Source of the DNA: FEN-299 sp963727765
GTDB taxonomy: Bacteria > Acidobacteriota > Vicinamibacteria > Vicinamibacterales > Fen-181
DNA length: 64,000 nucleotides
Assembly (NCBI GenBank): GCA_963727765.1
Contig: CAVSGZ010000007.1
Location: 186,001 to 250,000, forward strand
Direction: 5' to 3'
Shown here in pieces: positions 17,703 through 27,064 of the stretch. Position 1 is the first letter of the stretch, and each line of letters opens with the position of its first letter. The notes below the pieces were generated by a model. It was not told where the DNA came from and did not search any database. It worked only from the letters and a program-made list of their open reading frames with translations. The position numbers and the translations under genes were made by a program.

Positions 17703-19637
17703 ATGAACAAGTACGACTCGGCGGGTTCGCCATCACCTCCCCACGACCGCATCCGCCCGGTGCGGCCTCCCTCGCGCCGTATGCCGCTTGTCCGCCACGC
17801 GTTCGCCCTGCTCGGCCTCGTCGCGATGGTGCCGTATTTCTACTGGCGCATTTATTACACGGTCAATCCGGCCGCGCTCTGGTTCTTCTACCTGTTCCTG
17901 TTCGCCGAAGGCCTGAATCTCTTCGAGTCGATCCTCTTCTACGCCACGACCTGGAAGGCCAGCACCCGCTTCGTCCAGCCGCCGCTGCGGGGCCGCAGCG
18001 TTGATGTCTTCGTCCCGACCTACAACGAATCGGCCATGCTGCTGCGCGATACGCTCGCGTGTGCCATGGCGATCCGCTATCCGCACCGCACCTTCGTGCT
18101 CGACGACGGCAACCGGGCCGACATCAAGGAACTGGCGGCCGAACTCGGCTGCGAGTACCTCTCGCGGACCGACCGGTCGCACGCCAAGGCAGGGAACCTG
18201 AACGCCGCGCTCGCGCGGACGACCGGCGAGTTCATCGTTGTGCTTGACGCCGATCACGTGCCGTCGCCCGATCTCGTAGACGACTTGATCGGCTTCTTCG
18301 CCGATCCCAAGGTCGCCATCGTCCAGGCGGCACAGGACTTCTACAATCTCGATTCGTTCCAGCACCAGACCAACTGGACGGCGCGGCATGCCTGGCAGCA
18401 GCAGGAGTTGTTCTTCGGCGTTATCCAGCCGGGCAAGGACGCCCTGAACGCCGCCTACTACTGCGGCAGTCCCGCCATGCTGCGGCGCGCCGCGCTCCAG
18501 GAGGTCGGCGGCTTCGCCATCGAGACGATTACCGAGGACATCCACACCGGCGTGCGCCTGCAGCGGCGCGGCTGGCAGGTGGCCTACATCAACCGCACGC
18601 TGGCCCGGGGTCTCGCGCCCCAGACCTTCGTCGGCTTCGTCACGCAGTGGCGCCGGTGGGGCCAGGGCGCGATGCAGGTGCTCAGGGCTGAGAACCCGGT
18701 GTTCAGCAAGGGGCTGAGCTTCGGGCAGCGCGTGTGCTACTTCGCCTCGTTCTACTTCTACTGGATGAGCTATCAGAAGCTCATTTACGTGGTGACGCCG
18801 ATCTTCTGCCTGCTGACTGGCATCTTCCCGCTGGTCGCCGTGCCGAAGACGTACCTGCTGCTGTTCACGCCGTACCTCGTGCTGAACGTGACGGCCTCGG
18901 CCCTGCTCCAGCGCGGCCTGCGCAGCTTCCTGATGAGCGAGCAGTTCAACGTACTGAAGATGCCGGTGCTGATGGGCTCCCTGCGGGGCCTGTTCAACCG
19001 GAAGTCGGAGTTCGCAGTCACCCCGAAATCGCGCGCGGGCGCCGCGCACTGGACCGACGTCCGCCTGCTGCTGGTCGTCGAACTGACCGTCGTGCCGGCG
19101 GTTGCCGTCGGCTTCTGGCGGTTGTGGCACGCCACACCCGGCTACGAGTTCTGGGCCGTCGTCGTCAATCTCGCGTGGGCGATCTTCTATTTCTTCCTGA
19201 TTGGGCCGCTGCTCGTCAAGGCGCTCCGGCAGGAGGAACTGCGCGTCGCCTACCGCTTCCCGGGGCTGCTGGAAATCCCGGTACGGTTCTCGTACCCCAA
19301 CGCCAAAGGAACTGTGGTGACCGACAACGCCTTCGCGCGCAATCTCAACCGCACGGGGATGTCGGTGACGCTGACGGCGGCGATTCCGATCGGGACGAGG
19401 CTCGACATCGAGTTGAAGCTGCGCGACCGGCGGGTCGTCGCGTCGGGCCAGGTGGTGCGGCACGACTCCATCGACGTCAACGGGCGGACGCGCTTCGCCA
19501 ACGGCGTGCGCTTCGATCGCATCGCGGAGGTGGACCAGGACGCGATTGCGAAGCACCTGTTCTGGAAGGTGGCGGAGCGACACGGCCAGATGCTGCACGT
19601 GACGGCCTCGTCGCAGGCCGAGGCGAGGTCGCGATGA
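17703..19637 (+). CDS. cellulose-synthase-like family 2 glycosyltransferase with PilZ domain
   Basis: A 644-residue inner-membrane glycosyltransferase. Two N-terminal membrane spans precede the GT-A domain, which has VFVPTYNE, DDG at 134-136, DAD at 182-184, TED at 277-279 and the processive QWRRW at 315-319. Four or so more spans follow. Residues about 540-640 form a PilZ domain with RVAYR as the RxxxR arm and NLNRTG in place of the usual (D/N)xSxxG. It should therefore polymerise a beta-linked polysaccharide under c-di-GMP control, like BcsA. The next gene overlaps its stop (ATGA). The polymer itself cannot be named. Confidence 0.92.
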   Translation: MNKYDSAGSPSPPHDRIRPVRPPSRRMPLVRHAFALLGLVAMVPYFYWRIYYTVNPAALWFFYLFLFAEGLNLFESILFYATTWKASTRFVQPPLRGRSVDVFVPTYNESAMLLRDTLACAMAIRYPHRTFVLDDGNRADIKELAAELGCEYLSRTDRSHAKAGNLNAALARTTGEFIVVLDADHVPSPDLVDDLIGFFADPKVAIVQAAQDFYNLDSFQHQTNWTARHAWQQQELFFGVIQPGKDALNAAYYCGSPAMLRRAALQEVGGFAIETITEDIHTGVRLQRRGWQVAYINRTLARGLAPQTFVGFVTQWRRWGQGAMQVLRAENPVFSKGLSFGQRVCYFASFYFYWMSYQKLIYVVTPIFCLLTGIFPLVAVPKTYLLLFTPYLVLNVTASALLQRGLRSFLMSEQFNVLKMPVLMGSLRGLFNRKSEFAVTPKSRAGAAHWTDVRLLLVVELTVVPAVAVGFWRLWHATPGYEFWAVVVNLAWAIFYFFLIGPLLVKALRQEELRVAYRFPGLLEIPVRFSYPNAKGTVVTDNAFARNLNRTGMSVTLTAAIPIGTRLDIELKLRDRRVVASGQVVRHDSIDVNGRTRFANGVRFDRIAEVDQDAIAKHLFWKVAERHGQMLHVTASSQAEARSR

Positions 19638-21334
19638 CCACCCGCCGCGCCGCGTGGATGGCCGCCGTGGCCGTCGTGCTCGGCATGTGGACGATTGCCG
19701 GCGGCGGCGCCGGACTCGTGTACGCGCAGGCGGCCCCGCAGGCGGACGTGCGGCTGGCGCAGGCGCGACAGGCCCTGGCCGCCGGCCGATTCGCCGAAGC
19801 TGCCCCGCTGTTTGTCGCCGTGCTCGGCGACGAGCCCGACCAGATCGAGGCGCTCTCGGGTGCGGTCGATGCGCTCGAGGCGTCGGGCCGCTGGCGGGAG
19901 GCGCTGCCCTACCTGGAACGCCTGGTGGCCCTCAGGCGCGACGATGCTGCGCGGCTCGCCCAACTCGGCGAAATGCTGTCGTGGTCCGCGGCCACCCGCG
20001 GCAGAGCCCGCGAACTGTTCGACCGGGCGCTCCGCATCGATTCCGCGAACCTCCGCGCCCGCGCGGCGCTGGCCGAACTCGATTCCTGGAGCGGGCGTAC
20101 GGCGGCCGCGCTCGACGGTTTCGCCACGGTCCTCGCGGCAGACCCGGCCAACGTGGCGGCGCTGCGGGGCACGGCCGAGATCAGGGTCTGGAACGACGAA
20201 TTCCAGACGGCGCGCGACCTGGCGCTCCGCGCCCTGAAGCAGGAACCGAACAATCCATACGCGCTACTGACGCTGGCACGCGCCGACGTCGGCCTCGCGC
20301 GTTATGACGAAGCGCTCGACGCGCTGAGGAAGATCCCCGACGGTCCGAGCTACGAGGAGTTCGATCAGATCGAGGGCAACGCGCTGCGGGGATTGAGCTG
20401 GTGGGCCGAGGCCGGGCTTTCCTGGCGCGACGACCGCTCGGGCCTCTCCTTGGTGCGGCCGGTCGCCGCCGCGTCGGCCCCGGTCGGCGCGCGCGGGCGC
20501 GTCGGGGCGTGGTTCAGCCCGACCTTCTTCGCCGGCCCACAGGGGGATTTCGATTCCGAGCGGCTTGGCGCGTCGTTCGACACGCGAAACGACAGCTGGC
20601 GCCTGCACGCCGAGGCCGACGGCGAGCGCTACCAGGCGGGCGTGCCGATGGAGGCCGACGGCGCGGTCGAGGTGGCCTACCGTGGCCGCAGCTCGGTCAC
20701 GCTCGTGGCGGGAGCCCGACGCGAGGCGGTCGAGGACACGATGGTCTCGACACGCGGCCTCGACATCGACGGCGCGCTTGTCGGGCAGGTGCGGTCGAAC
20801 CTCGCCTACGCGTCGATCGGGTACTCGAGCCTGCGCCGGCATATAGACGTCACGGCCAGGGTCGGTGGCGGCGCCTACACCGGCCGCGGCCTCGACGCGA
20901 ACGGTCGGTGGAACGTCGGCGGCGGCGTCGGCGTCACACTGAACGGGGACCGTCCCTACGTGCGCGTCGGGTACTCGGTGGATTACCTGAGCTTCGGCTT
21001 CGACGCCTCGGCGCAGCCGTCCGCCCCCGGACAGCGGCGAAGCGGCGGCTACTTCAGCCCCACGAAGTTCCTCACCAATTTCGCCACCGGGCGAGCGGCC
21101 TGGCGACTCGCGCACGACCGGGGCGAGTGCTTCGTCGAAGGCAGCGCGGGCTCGCAGAACGTCGAGACCACCACGCAGCGCTTCGGCGACGTCCAGTTCG
21201 CTGGGACCTTCGCGACCGGTCTCCTCTGGCACCCCGGGCCGAAGAACGAACTGCGCGTCGAGTACCGATACCTGAACGTGTTCAACGCATTCCGGCGAAA
21301 CACGGCCGCCGTGGCCTATCGCCGCTACTTCTGA
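19634..21334 (+). CDS. TPR protein with YaiO/BcsC-like outer-membrane beta-barrel
   Basis: A 566-residue exported protein starting at the ATG at 19634, which overlaps the upstream stop. It has a signal peptide (hydrophobic run about 8-32, ending VYAQA). Five to six TPR-like helices occupy about 38-240. The C-terminal 300 residues are alternating beta strands ending in an aromatic-rich strand (NTAAVAYRRYF), typical of an outer-membrane barrel. The TPR-then-barrel order is that of BcsC and YaiO. It probably carries the polymer made by the preceding gene through the periplasm and outer membrane. Confidence 0.87.
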   Translation: MTTRRAAWMAAVAVVLGMWTIAGGGAGLVYAQAAPQADVRLAQARQALAAGRFAEAAPLFVAVLGDEPDQIEALSGAVDALEASGRWREALPYLERLVALRRDDAARLAQLGEMLSWSAATRGRARELFDRALRIDSANLRARAALAELDSWSGRTAAALDGFATVLAADPANVAALRGTAEIRVWNDEFQTARDLALRALKQEPNNPYALLTLARADVGLARYDEALDALRKIPDGPSYEEFDQIEGNALRGLSWWAEAGLSWRDDRSGLSLVRPVAAASAPVGARGRVGAWFSPTFFAGPQGDFDSERLGASFDTRNDSWRLHAEADGERYQAGVPMEADGAVEVAYRGRSSVTLVAGARREAVEDTMVSTRGLDIDGALVGQVRSNLAYASIGYSSLRRHIDVTARVGGGAYTGRGLDANGRWNVGGGVGVTLNGDRPYVRVGYSVDYLSFGFDASAQPSAPGQRRSGGYFSPTKFLTNFATGRAAWRLAHDRGECFVEGSAGSQNVETTTQRFGDVQFAGTFATGLLWHPGPKNELRVEYRYLNVFNAFRRNTAAVAYRRYF

Positions 21335-21343
21335 CCTTCTGAC

Positions 21344-23179
21344 ATGCCCGAACGGGACCCACGTCCAAGGACGCCGCAGCTCTGGAGGATGCCGGCAGCT
21401 GGCTGGTTCGTACTCGGGCTGATCCTGGCCGGGGCCTTCTATCTGCGCGGGCATGATCCGCTCTACAACACCGCCTTCCAGGACGAACGCATCTATGTGT
21501 CGATCGGGGACATGTTCCTCGGCAACCACTTCGAATACCCGTGGGAGCAGCCGCTGCGGTACTCGATGGGATGGTACCTGTGGGGCACGATGGCGGCCTT
21601 CGCCTGGCGCGCGGGCGGGTTGTTCGCGCTGCGGCTGTTCAGCGCCGCGCTCGGCACGCTGACCGTGCTCGCCGTCTTCGGCTTCGCGCGGCGGCTGTTC
21701 GGCTGGCAGGCCGGGCTGGCGTCGGCCGCGATCTTCGCCGTGGCGAGCCCGCCCGTCTGGGCGTTCCGCATCGCGACCTACGATTCGGGCGCCATCTTCT
21801 TCTTCGCCGTGGGCTTGTGGCTCTACGCGAAGGCCTGGGACGAGGGGCGCAAGGGGTTGTGGCTGGCGGCCGCTGGCGCCCTGTTCGCGGCATTCCTGTG
21901 CAAGTACCTCGTGGCCATCTTCTTCCCGCCGCTGGCGCTGCTCACGCTGCGCCGGAACTGGCGGGCGGTCGTGTTCTTCGGCGGCGCGCTGACGCTGGCG
22001 TGCGCCGCGTACGCCGCGTATTACTGGACGGACCTCTGGGTGCTCGTCGGTTACTACCGCATGCTGGATGCCACACAGGCTTCCACCTCGTGGGTCGAGG
22101 CCTACGGTCTTCGCCGGCTCGACCTCTGGCTGCTCGTCGCCGTGGCGCTGCTGGCCTGGCGCCTGCGCCCGGCGATCGGCTGGGCCGTTGTGCCCCTGCT
22201 CTGGCTTGGTGTGGGGTTGCTGCTCGGGTTCCAGACGATCTCTGGCTTCCTCGGCCCGCGCTTCTACAAGCAGGCCAGTTACGCGCTGCTGTTTCTCGTC
22301 CCGCTGTCGGCGGCCGGCCTGCTCGAGGCGCTTCGAGTGGTGGGCCGAAGGGCCTACGCGGTCGTCGCCGTCCTGGCCGTCGGACTGCTGTCGGCGGGCG
22401 TGGCTGCGGCCGATCGGTCGTGGGATACGCCCGGGCACGTGTTCTGGCCGGACGTGGATCCGGCGCTGGCCTTCTTCGAGGGGCGCATCGCGTCGACGAC
22501 GACCGTTCTCGTGGACGATCCGGCACTGCGCTATTACCTGAAAGAGGATCAGCCCGCGCTGCCTCCACACAACATCCAGGACGCCTACTACTTGCGATAC
22601 GGCCAGCTCGAAGGGCCCGCCGCCTATGCGGCGGCCGTGCGCGACGGCGTCTACGACTACGTGGTGTTCGACGGCAGCGGGATGGAGGCGCCCGTCCTGG
22701 CCTTGCACCGGGCCATCCGCCCCGAACTCGAGCGGGGATACGAACTCCTGGCGCGCGTGCCTGAACCGAGGCTGCTGCGCGCGATCACGATCTACGCGCG
22801 CAAGTCCCCGCCCGCGGTGCGGCCCGACCAGGCGCGTGGTCGGCCGCGCGTCGAGATCTTGGCTCCGACGCGCGGCGTGCCGGTCGTCACCCAGGGCATC
22901 GAGGCGCCGCTCGAAGGCCGGGTCTTCGACGCGCCGGCGGGGAGTTTCCTGCGCGTCGATCTGTTCACGGACCGGTGGTACCAGCAGGGAGATCGGGCCT
23001 TTCCCGACGCGACCGGGGCCTTCACTCAGACCGTGTATCTCGGTGGACAGGGGGTCCAGCAGTGCGCGCACGTGCTGAGGGTGCGCCTGTTCGCGCCGGA
23101 CGGCCGCTACCTCGCCACCGCAGCCGCGCTGGGCGTCATTCGTGCCAACCCCGATGGCACGATGCCGGCGTGCCGCTGA
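21344..23179 (+). CDS. GT39-like membrane glycosyltransferase (ArnT/PMT type)
   Basis: A 611-residue protein with about ten membrane spans (residues 20-370). The first periplasmic loop holds the acidic pair D47-E48 (FQDERIYVSIG) expected in GT39 enzymes that use polyprenyl-phosphate sugars. The last 240 residues form a soluble outer domain ending in a beta-sandwich-like region (RVEILAPTRG, ASFLRVDLFTDRW-type). It follows the export gene by nine bases and is likely part of the same exopolysaccharide operon, adding sugar to the polymer, to lipid carriers or to a surface protein. Confidence 0.85.
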   Translation: MPERDPRPRTPQLWRMPAAGWFVLGLILAGAFYLRGHDPLYNTAFQDERIYVSIGDMFLGNHFEYPWEQPLRYSMGWYLWGTMAAFAWRAGGLFALRLFSAALGTLTVLAVFGFARRLFGWQAGLASAAIFAVASPPVWAFRIATYDSGAIFFFAVGLWLYAKAWDEGRKGLWLAAAGALFAAFLCKYLVAIFFPPLALLTLRRNWRAVVFFGGALTLACAAYAAYYWTDLWVLVGYYRMLDATQASTSWVEAYGLRRLDLWLLVAVALLAWRLRPAIGWAVVPLLWLGVGLLLGFQTISGFLGPRFYKQASYALLFLVPLSAAGLLEALRVVGRRAYAVVAVLAVGLLSAGVAAADRSWDTPGHVFWPDVDPALAFFEGRIASTTTVLVDDPALRYYLKEDQPALPPHNIQDAYYLRYGQLEGPAAYAAAVRDGVYDYVVFDGSGMEAPVLALHRAIRPELERGYELLARVPEPRLLRAITIYARKSPPAVRPDQARGRPRVEILAPTRGVPVVTQGIEAPLEGRVFDAPAGSFLRVDLFTDRWYQQGDRAFPDATGAFTQTVYLGGQGVQQCAHVLRVRLFAPDGRYLATAAALGVIRANPDGTMPACR

Positions 23180-23229
23180 GCGCGGCCGCTGCCTGGCTGC
23201 GGCTCGATTCTCTCGCGAAGTAGAACCCG

Positions 23230-25446
23230 TCAGCGCGCCGGCGTCTGGCCGTAGAACCTCCAGTCGATCGCCATGTCGCGTGTCAGCTTCTGCCGGCTGA
23301 AGTACAGGTGCAGCAGCGTGATCGGCATGTTGCCCTGGCGCAGGATCTCGTCGTGGAACGCCTTCTGCGGCATCGCGCCCGAGTCCACGATCTCCTTCCG
23401 CAGCGCGCGGAGCTGGATAGCCCCCAGCAGGTACCCCGCCTGGTAGAGGGGGCCGTAGTCGCCCTGGAACGAGCGCCGCACCTCGCCGATGGCGTTCTCG
23501 CGCTCGAAGCCGACGCGATCGACGAGGAAGTCCACGCACTCCTGCGGCGACCAGTCGCCCATGTGGAACCGGAGCGAGAAGATGATCCGGGCGCAGCGGT
23601 GCATCCGCCAGAACAGGGCGCCAATCCGCTTCTCGGGCGTGTCGTGGAAGCCGATGTCGTACATCGTCAGCTCCCAGTAGACCGGCCAGCCCTCGGTGTA
23701 GAACGGGCTGTTGCCGCCGAGCGCGGGGCGGTAGCCCCGGGAGCGGGCGCTCGTGTAGAAGACCAGGTTGTGGCCCGGGATCATCTCGTGGAAGGCCGTG
23801 GCGTGCGAGAACGGCGTGTTGTTGCCCCGCATGCTCTGAAGCCTCGCGTCGTACTCCATCGTGTCGGTCGGGTACGACACGCTGATCTCCGTGCCGCCCG
23901 TGAAGAAGGGGTTCACGAGCTGCCGCTCGGGCGTCATCATGATCATGTGCAGTGATTCGGCGGCGACAGCGGGCACGGTCAGCATGTCGCGCGTGCGGAG
24001 GTAGTCGACCGCCTCGAACATGAGGTCGCGGATGACGCCGACCTGGCCGCCCGGCGGCGGGTGGATCCCCTTCATCTTCTCGAGCGCGGCCTTCCAGTCG
24101 TCGCCGAGGCCCAACTGGCGCGACGCTTTCTTCATCTCCGCCTCGCACCACCCGAACTCCGTCTCGGCGATCGCGATCAACTCCTCCGGCGTGTAGGGGA
24201 TCAGTTCGTCCTGGAGGTCGAAGATGAGGCCCTGGCGGCCGCGTGCCTTTCCGGGGAGGCCCGAGGCGTCGGCCTTGCGCGGAGGGTCGTCGGGCAGCGT
24301 CACGCCCGCGCGGGCGATCTGCTGCTCGGACATCTTCTTGATGTAGAGGTAGTCCACCTGCGCGTTGCGCGAGAGCTTGTCGAAGTCGAGCGTGCGAAGC
24401 GCCTTCAGCCAGGCCTCGTAGAACGCCTTGTCGCGGGGCGCGCCGGCCTGTGACGCGTCGCCGCGGCCGCTGCGCACGGGTCCACGGAACCGCTGGACGA
24501 TGTCGGTCATTTCGTCCTGGGGCAGCGAGATGAGCTCCTTGAGATCGGGGACTGACGGGTACTTCGGCGGGGCCGCCGGCGCGATGGCCACGGCCGTGGC
24601 AGCCGGCACCTCCGGCGCGGCACCGTCGGAGGGCACGATCTTCTCGCGGAGGAACGCCGCGTACGACTGGAGCGCGGCGTCGGCCTTCTTGTACGGCAGC
24701 CCGTTCCACCAGGTGAAGAGCGGGTCGTACCCGTTGTAGAAGGTGAACCACTCGTTGAGGCTCGACCGGAGCTGGTCAACGGCGGCCGGCACCCGCGCCG
24801 CCAGGTCCTTAGCGGTCGGGACAGAGCCCGGTAACACACTCCCGCCCTTCTCCAGGCTGGCGCGAACGCGCGTGACCTCGTTCGTCACGGCGGTCAGCGT
24901 GCCAGCCGCCTTCTCCGGGTCGAGATCCTCCATTCGGATTCGGGCCTCGACCAGGCGGACGATCGCCGGGGCGAAGGGGACGAACGGAGTGAGGCGCGCG
25001 AGCGTAATGGCATCGACGTCGAGTTGATGCAGGTTCGTCTGGACCGTGCCCTCGAGCGTCTCGAGCTCAGCCCGGCCGGCCGGGGTCAGCGCCGCGCGGT
25101 CGAGGCCCGCGAGCGCCGTCTGCCAGTCGAGGTCGAACCGCTTCAGGCGCGCGATGCGGTTCGGCGAGAGCGGTTCCGGAGGCGTGACGGCTGCGCCGCC
25201 GCGGCCGCCCCGGTTTCGGCCGCCGCCGAGGTAGTTGCCGTTGAGCGTGGCGCGGTCGAGGGTGTAGCGCACCGTGACCAGGCGCATCTCGCTCTGCCGC
25301 GGCGAGAGCAGCGGCCGGAGATCCTTCGGCGGTGGCTGATCAGCTGCCGGGCCCCGCGCGGGCGGCGGCTGTCCGTGCAGCGAGGCGACGAGGACGCCGA
25401 ACGACAACGCCAGGATCAGGACGCGACGAATCAGCCGGTGCGACAT
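23230..25446 (-). CDS. exported DUF885 family protein, peptidase-like
   Basis: A 738-residue protein. The ATG at 25446 follows GGAGG at nine bases and gives a good signal peptide (SHRLIRRVLILALSFGVLVASLHG). A longer frame adds 12 residues. The DUF885 metal-site-like motif is HEMIPGH (H553, E554, H559). Its position near the C-terminal third and the overall helical make-up match the family, whose members resemble M1/M2-type zincins. A periplasmic peptidase role is probable but unproven. No operon partner is apparent. Confidence 0.85.
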   Translation of the reverse strand: MSHRLIRRVLILALSFGVLVASLHGQPPPARGPAADQPPPKDLRPLLSPRQSEMRLVTVRYTLDRATLNGNYLGGGRNRGGRGGAAVTPPEPLSPNRIARLKRFDLDWQTALAGLDRAALTPAGRAELETLEGTVQTNLHQLDVDAITLARLTPFVPFAPAIVRLVEARIRMEDLDPEKAAGTLTAVTNEVTRVRASLEKGGSVLPGSVPTAKDLAARVPAAVDQLRSSLNEWFTFYNGYDPLFTWWNGLPYKKADAALQSYAAFLREKIVPSDGAAPEVPAATAVAIAPAAPPKYPSVPDLKELISLPQDEMTDIVQRFRGPVRSGRGDASQAGAPRDKAFYEAWLKALRTLDFDKLSRNAQVDYLYIKKMSEQQIARAGVTLPDDPPRKADASGLPGKARGRQGLIFDLQDELIPYTPEELIAIAETEFGWCEAEMKKASRQLGLGDDWKAALEKMKGIHPPPGGQVGVIRDLMFEAVDYLRTRDMLTVPAVAAESLHMIMMTPERQLVNPFFTGGTEISVSYPTDTMEYDARLQSMRGNNTPFSHATAFHEMIPGHNLVFYTSARSRGYRPALGGNSPFYTEGWPVYWELTMYDIGFHDTPEKRIGALFWRMHRCARIIFSLRFHMGDWSPQECVDFLVDRVGFERENAIGEVRRSFQGDYGPLYQAGYLLGAIQLRALRKEIVDSGAMPQKAFHDEILRQGNMPITLLHLYFSRQKLTRDMAIDWRFYGQTPAR

Positions 25447-25531
25447 GGGACGCGACCTCCGGAGGCGCGTGAACGATATCAACGGGCTCTGACGCTGGTC
25501 AAGGACTGAAGGCTGAGGGCTGATGGCAGAA

Positions 25532-25556
25532 GGCGCCCGCCGCTCCGGCGGGCGCC
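25532..25556 (-). terminator. perfect hairpin downstream of the MFS gene
   Basis: GGCGCCCGCC, loop of five, GGCGGGCGCC: a 10-bp perfect stem followed on the minus strand by TTCTG. It lies about 60 bp beyond the MFS stop at 25618 and before the DUF885 promoter region. It probably ends MFS transcription, though the U-run is poor. The neighbouring 25501-25530 carries the AAGGCTGAGGGCTGATGG repeat text. Confidence 0.5.
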
Positions 25557-25617
25557 CGGCTCTCGATCGATCTGGGCCTGTCCATAGCGGACAGGATGGT
25601 GCCGGCCGCTGCGCCGT

Positions 25618-26955
25618 CTAGATGTTCCTGAGGTTCTTGTAGGTCGCGAGCACGACCACGCCCACGATCATCAGCAGGACGCCGTTCACCGCCAGCACCG
25701 TCGGCGCCGAGTAGAAGTTGGCCAGCGCGCCGGCTGTGAGGCTGCCGAGCGGCATGCCGCCGCGGAACGACACCATGTAGATGCTCATCACCCGTCCCCG
25801 CATCTGGTTGGGGACGATGAGCTGCACGATCGAATTCGCCATCGAAAAGACGACGATCTGCCCGAGCCCTGCCAGAAACAGCAGCCCGTAGCTGATCATC
25901 GGCGTCCGCGAGAGGGCGAAGGCGACGATCACCGCGCCGAGGCCGGCCTGGACGACGAGCGCCACCGACCCCATCCGCCTGAACCGCCCGATCCACGCGA
26001 CAATCAACGCGCCGAGCACCGCGCCGCCCGCCTGGAACGCCATCATCCACGTGTACTGCGCCACGCCGAGGTGGTAGACCTTCTGCACCATCACCGGCAG
26101 CAGGGTCATCAGCGGCATGCCGAGGAAGGTCGTCAGGAAGGCGACCACGGTGAGGCCGAGGAGCGGCCCTTCGCGTCGCACGTACTGCAACCCGCCGCGC
26201 AACTGCTCCAGCATCGGCTGCGGCGGCAGCGGCTCGCGCGGGGGGACGTTGATCAGCAGCAGCGAGACGATCACCGCGACAAACGACAGGCCGTTCATCG
26301 TGAAGCAGAAGACGGTGCCGAGCGTGGCGTAGGCGAGGCCGGCCAGCAGCGGCCCGATGATCCGCGCCAGGTTGAACTGGATCGAGTTGAGCGCGATCGC
26401 GTTCGGCAGGTCCTTCTTCTCGACGAGCGACGGGACGAGCGACTGGTAGGCGGGGCCGCCGAAGGATTGCGCGCAGCCGTTGACAAACGATAGCCCCAGC
26501 ACGAACCAGACCGTCATCGAGACGGCCTGGCCGGCCACCCCGGACGCCGGCCGCACGACGTGCAGGAAGACGAGCACGGCGAGCGTGAACGCCGACGTCA
26601 TCTGGACGTACTGCGACGTCAGCAGCACCCGACGCCGATCCCGACGGTCCGCCACGACGCCGCCGACCAGCGTGAACAGCATGATCGGCAGCTGGCCGAG
26701 AAACGCATCCAGGCCCAGATAGAACGCCGAGCCGGTGAGCGTCAGCACGAGCCAGTTCTGGGCGACGCTCTGCATCCACGTGCCGATGCTCGACGTGCAG
26801 GCCCCGAACCACAGGTTGCGGAAGTCGGGATAGGTGAACGCGGCAGCCAGGCGGCGGAGCGCCCGGGAGGGGGAGAAAGGCTCCACCCGCGCGTCGGGGG
26901 CGGCGGCACCGGGGACAGCGGGCGAAGGTCCGGCGGCGCCGGTCGAGTCGGTCAT
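25618..26955 (-). CDS. MFS transporter, EntS/MFS_3 type exporter
   Basis: A 445-residue inner-membrane protein with twelve predicted spans. The family A-loop motif after the second span is GGVVADRRDRRRVLL. The overall pattern, with an N-terminal cytosolic tail of about 45 residues, matches the MFS_3/EntS group of drug or siderophore exporters. The substrate is unknown. It is divergent from imuA with a 109-bp shared control region. Confidence 0.9.
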   Translation of the reverse strand: MTDSTGAAGPSPAVPGAAAPDARVEPFSPSRALRRLAAAFTYPDFRNLWFGACTSSIGTWMQSVAQNWLVLTLTGSAFYLGLDAFLGQLPIMLFTLVGGVVADRRDRRRVLLTSQYVQMTSAFTLAVLVFLHVVRPASGVAGQAVSMTVWFVLGLSFVNGCAQSFGGPAYQSLVPSLVEKKDLPNAIALNSIQFNLARIIGPLLAGLAYATLGTVFCFTMNGLSFVAVIVSLLLINVPPREPLPPQPMLEQLRGGLQYVRREGPLLGLTVVAFLTTFLGMPLMTLLPVMVQKVYHLGVAQYTWMMAFQAGGAVLGALIVAWIGRFRRMGSVALVVQAGLGAVIVAFALSRTPMISYGLLFLAGLGQIVVFSMANSIVQLIVPNQMRGRVMSIYMVSFRGGMPLGSLTAGALANFYSAPTVLAVNGVLLMIVGVVVLATYKNLRNI

Positions 26956-26994
26956 GGCAAAGATGGGATTTCATGGTAGCACGCGGGGGGACTC

Positions 26995-27047
26995 TTGATT
27001 GTTCGCTCGACTTTCGCTATAGTTTCGTAAGCGAAGAAAAAGCGAAA
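26995..27047 (+). promoter_or_regulatory. sigma-70 promoter with SOS-like repeat operator for the imuA-imuB-dnaE2 operon
   Basis: A near-consensus promoter: TTGATT at 26995-27000, 17 bp, TATAGT at 27018-27023. Laid over it are three 11-bp-spaced half-sites: GTTCG at 27001, TTTCG at 27012 and TTTCG at 27023. The first pair is GTTC-N7-TTTC, one base off the GTTC-N7-GTTC LexA box known from alphaproteobacteria. AGCGAAA at 27041-27047 is the reverse complement of TTTCGCT at 27012. A repressor bound here would block RNA polymerase, as expected for a DNA-damage-induced mutasome. The LexA assignment is inference. Confidence 0.6.
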
Positions 27048-27064
27048 TATCGAGGAACCCAACC

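Noticed and set aside
17733..19598. A 621-residue minus-strand frame opposite the glycosyltransferase.
   Set aside because: Shadow frame; composition is His/Arg/Glu-rich and the plus strand carries clear GT2 and PilZ motifs.
20264..24751. A 1495-residue open frame on the minus strand.
   Set aside because: It is antisense shadow of the TPR-barrel and GT39 genes in GC-rich DNA, with Arg/Pro/Gly-rich composition and no family motifs; its far end overlaps DUF885 in another frame.
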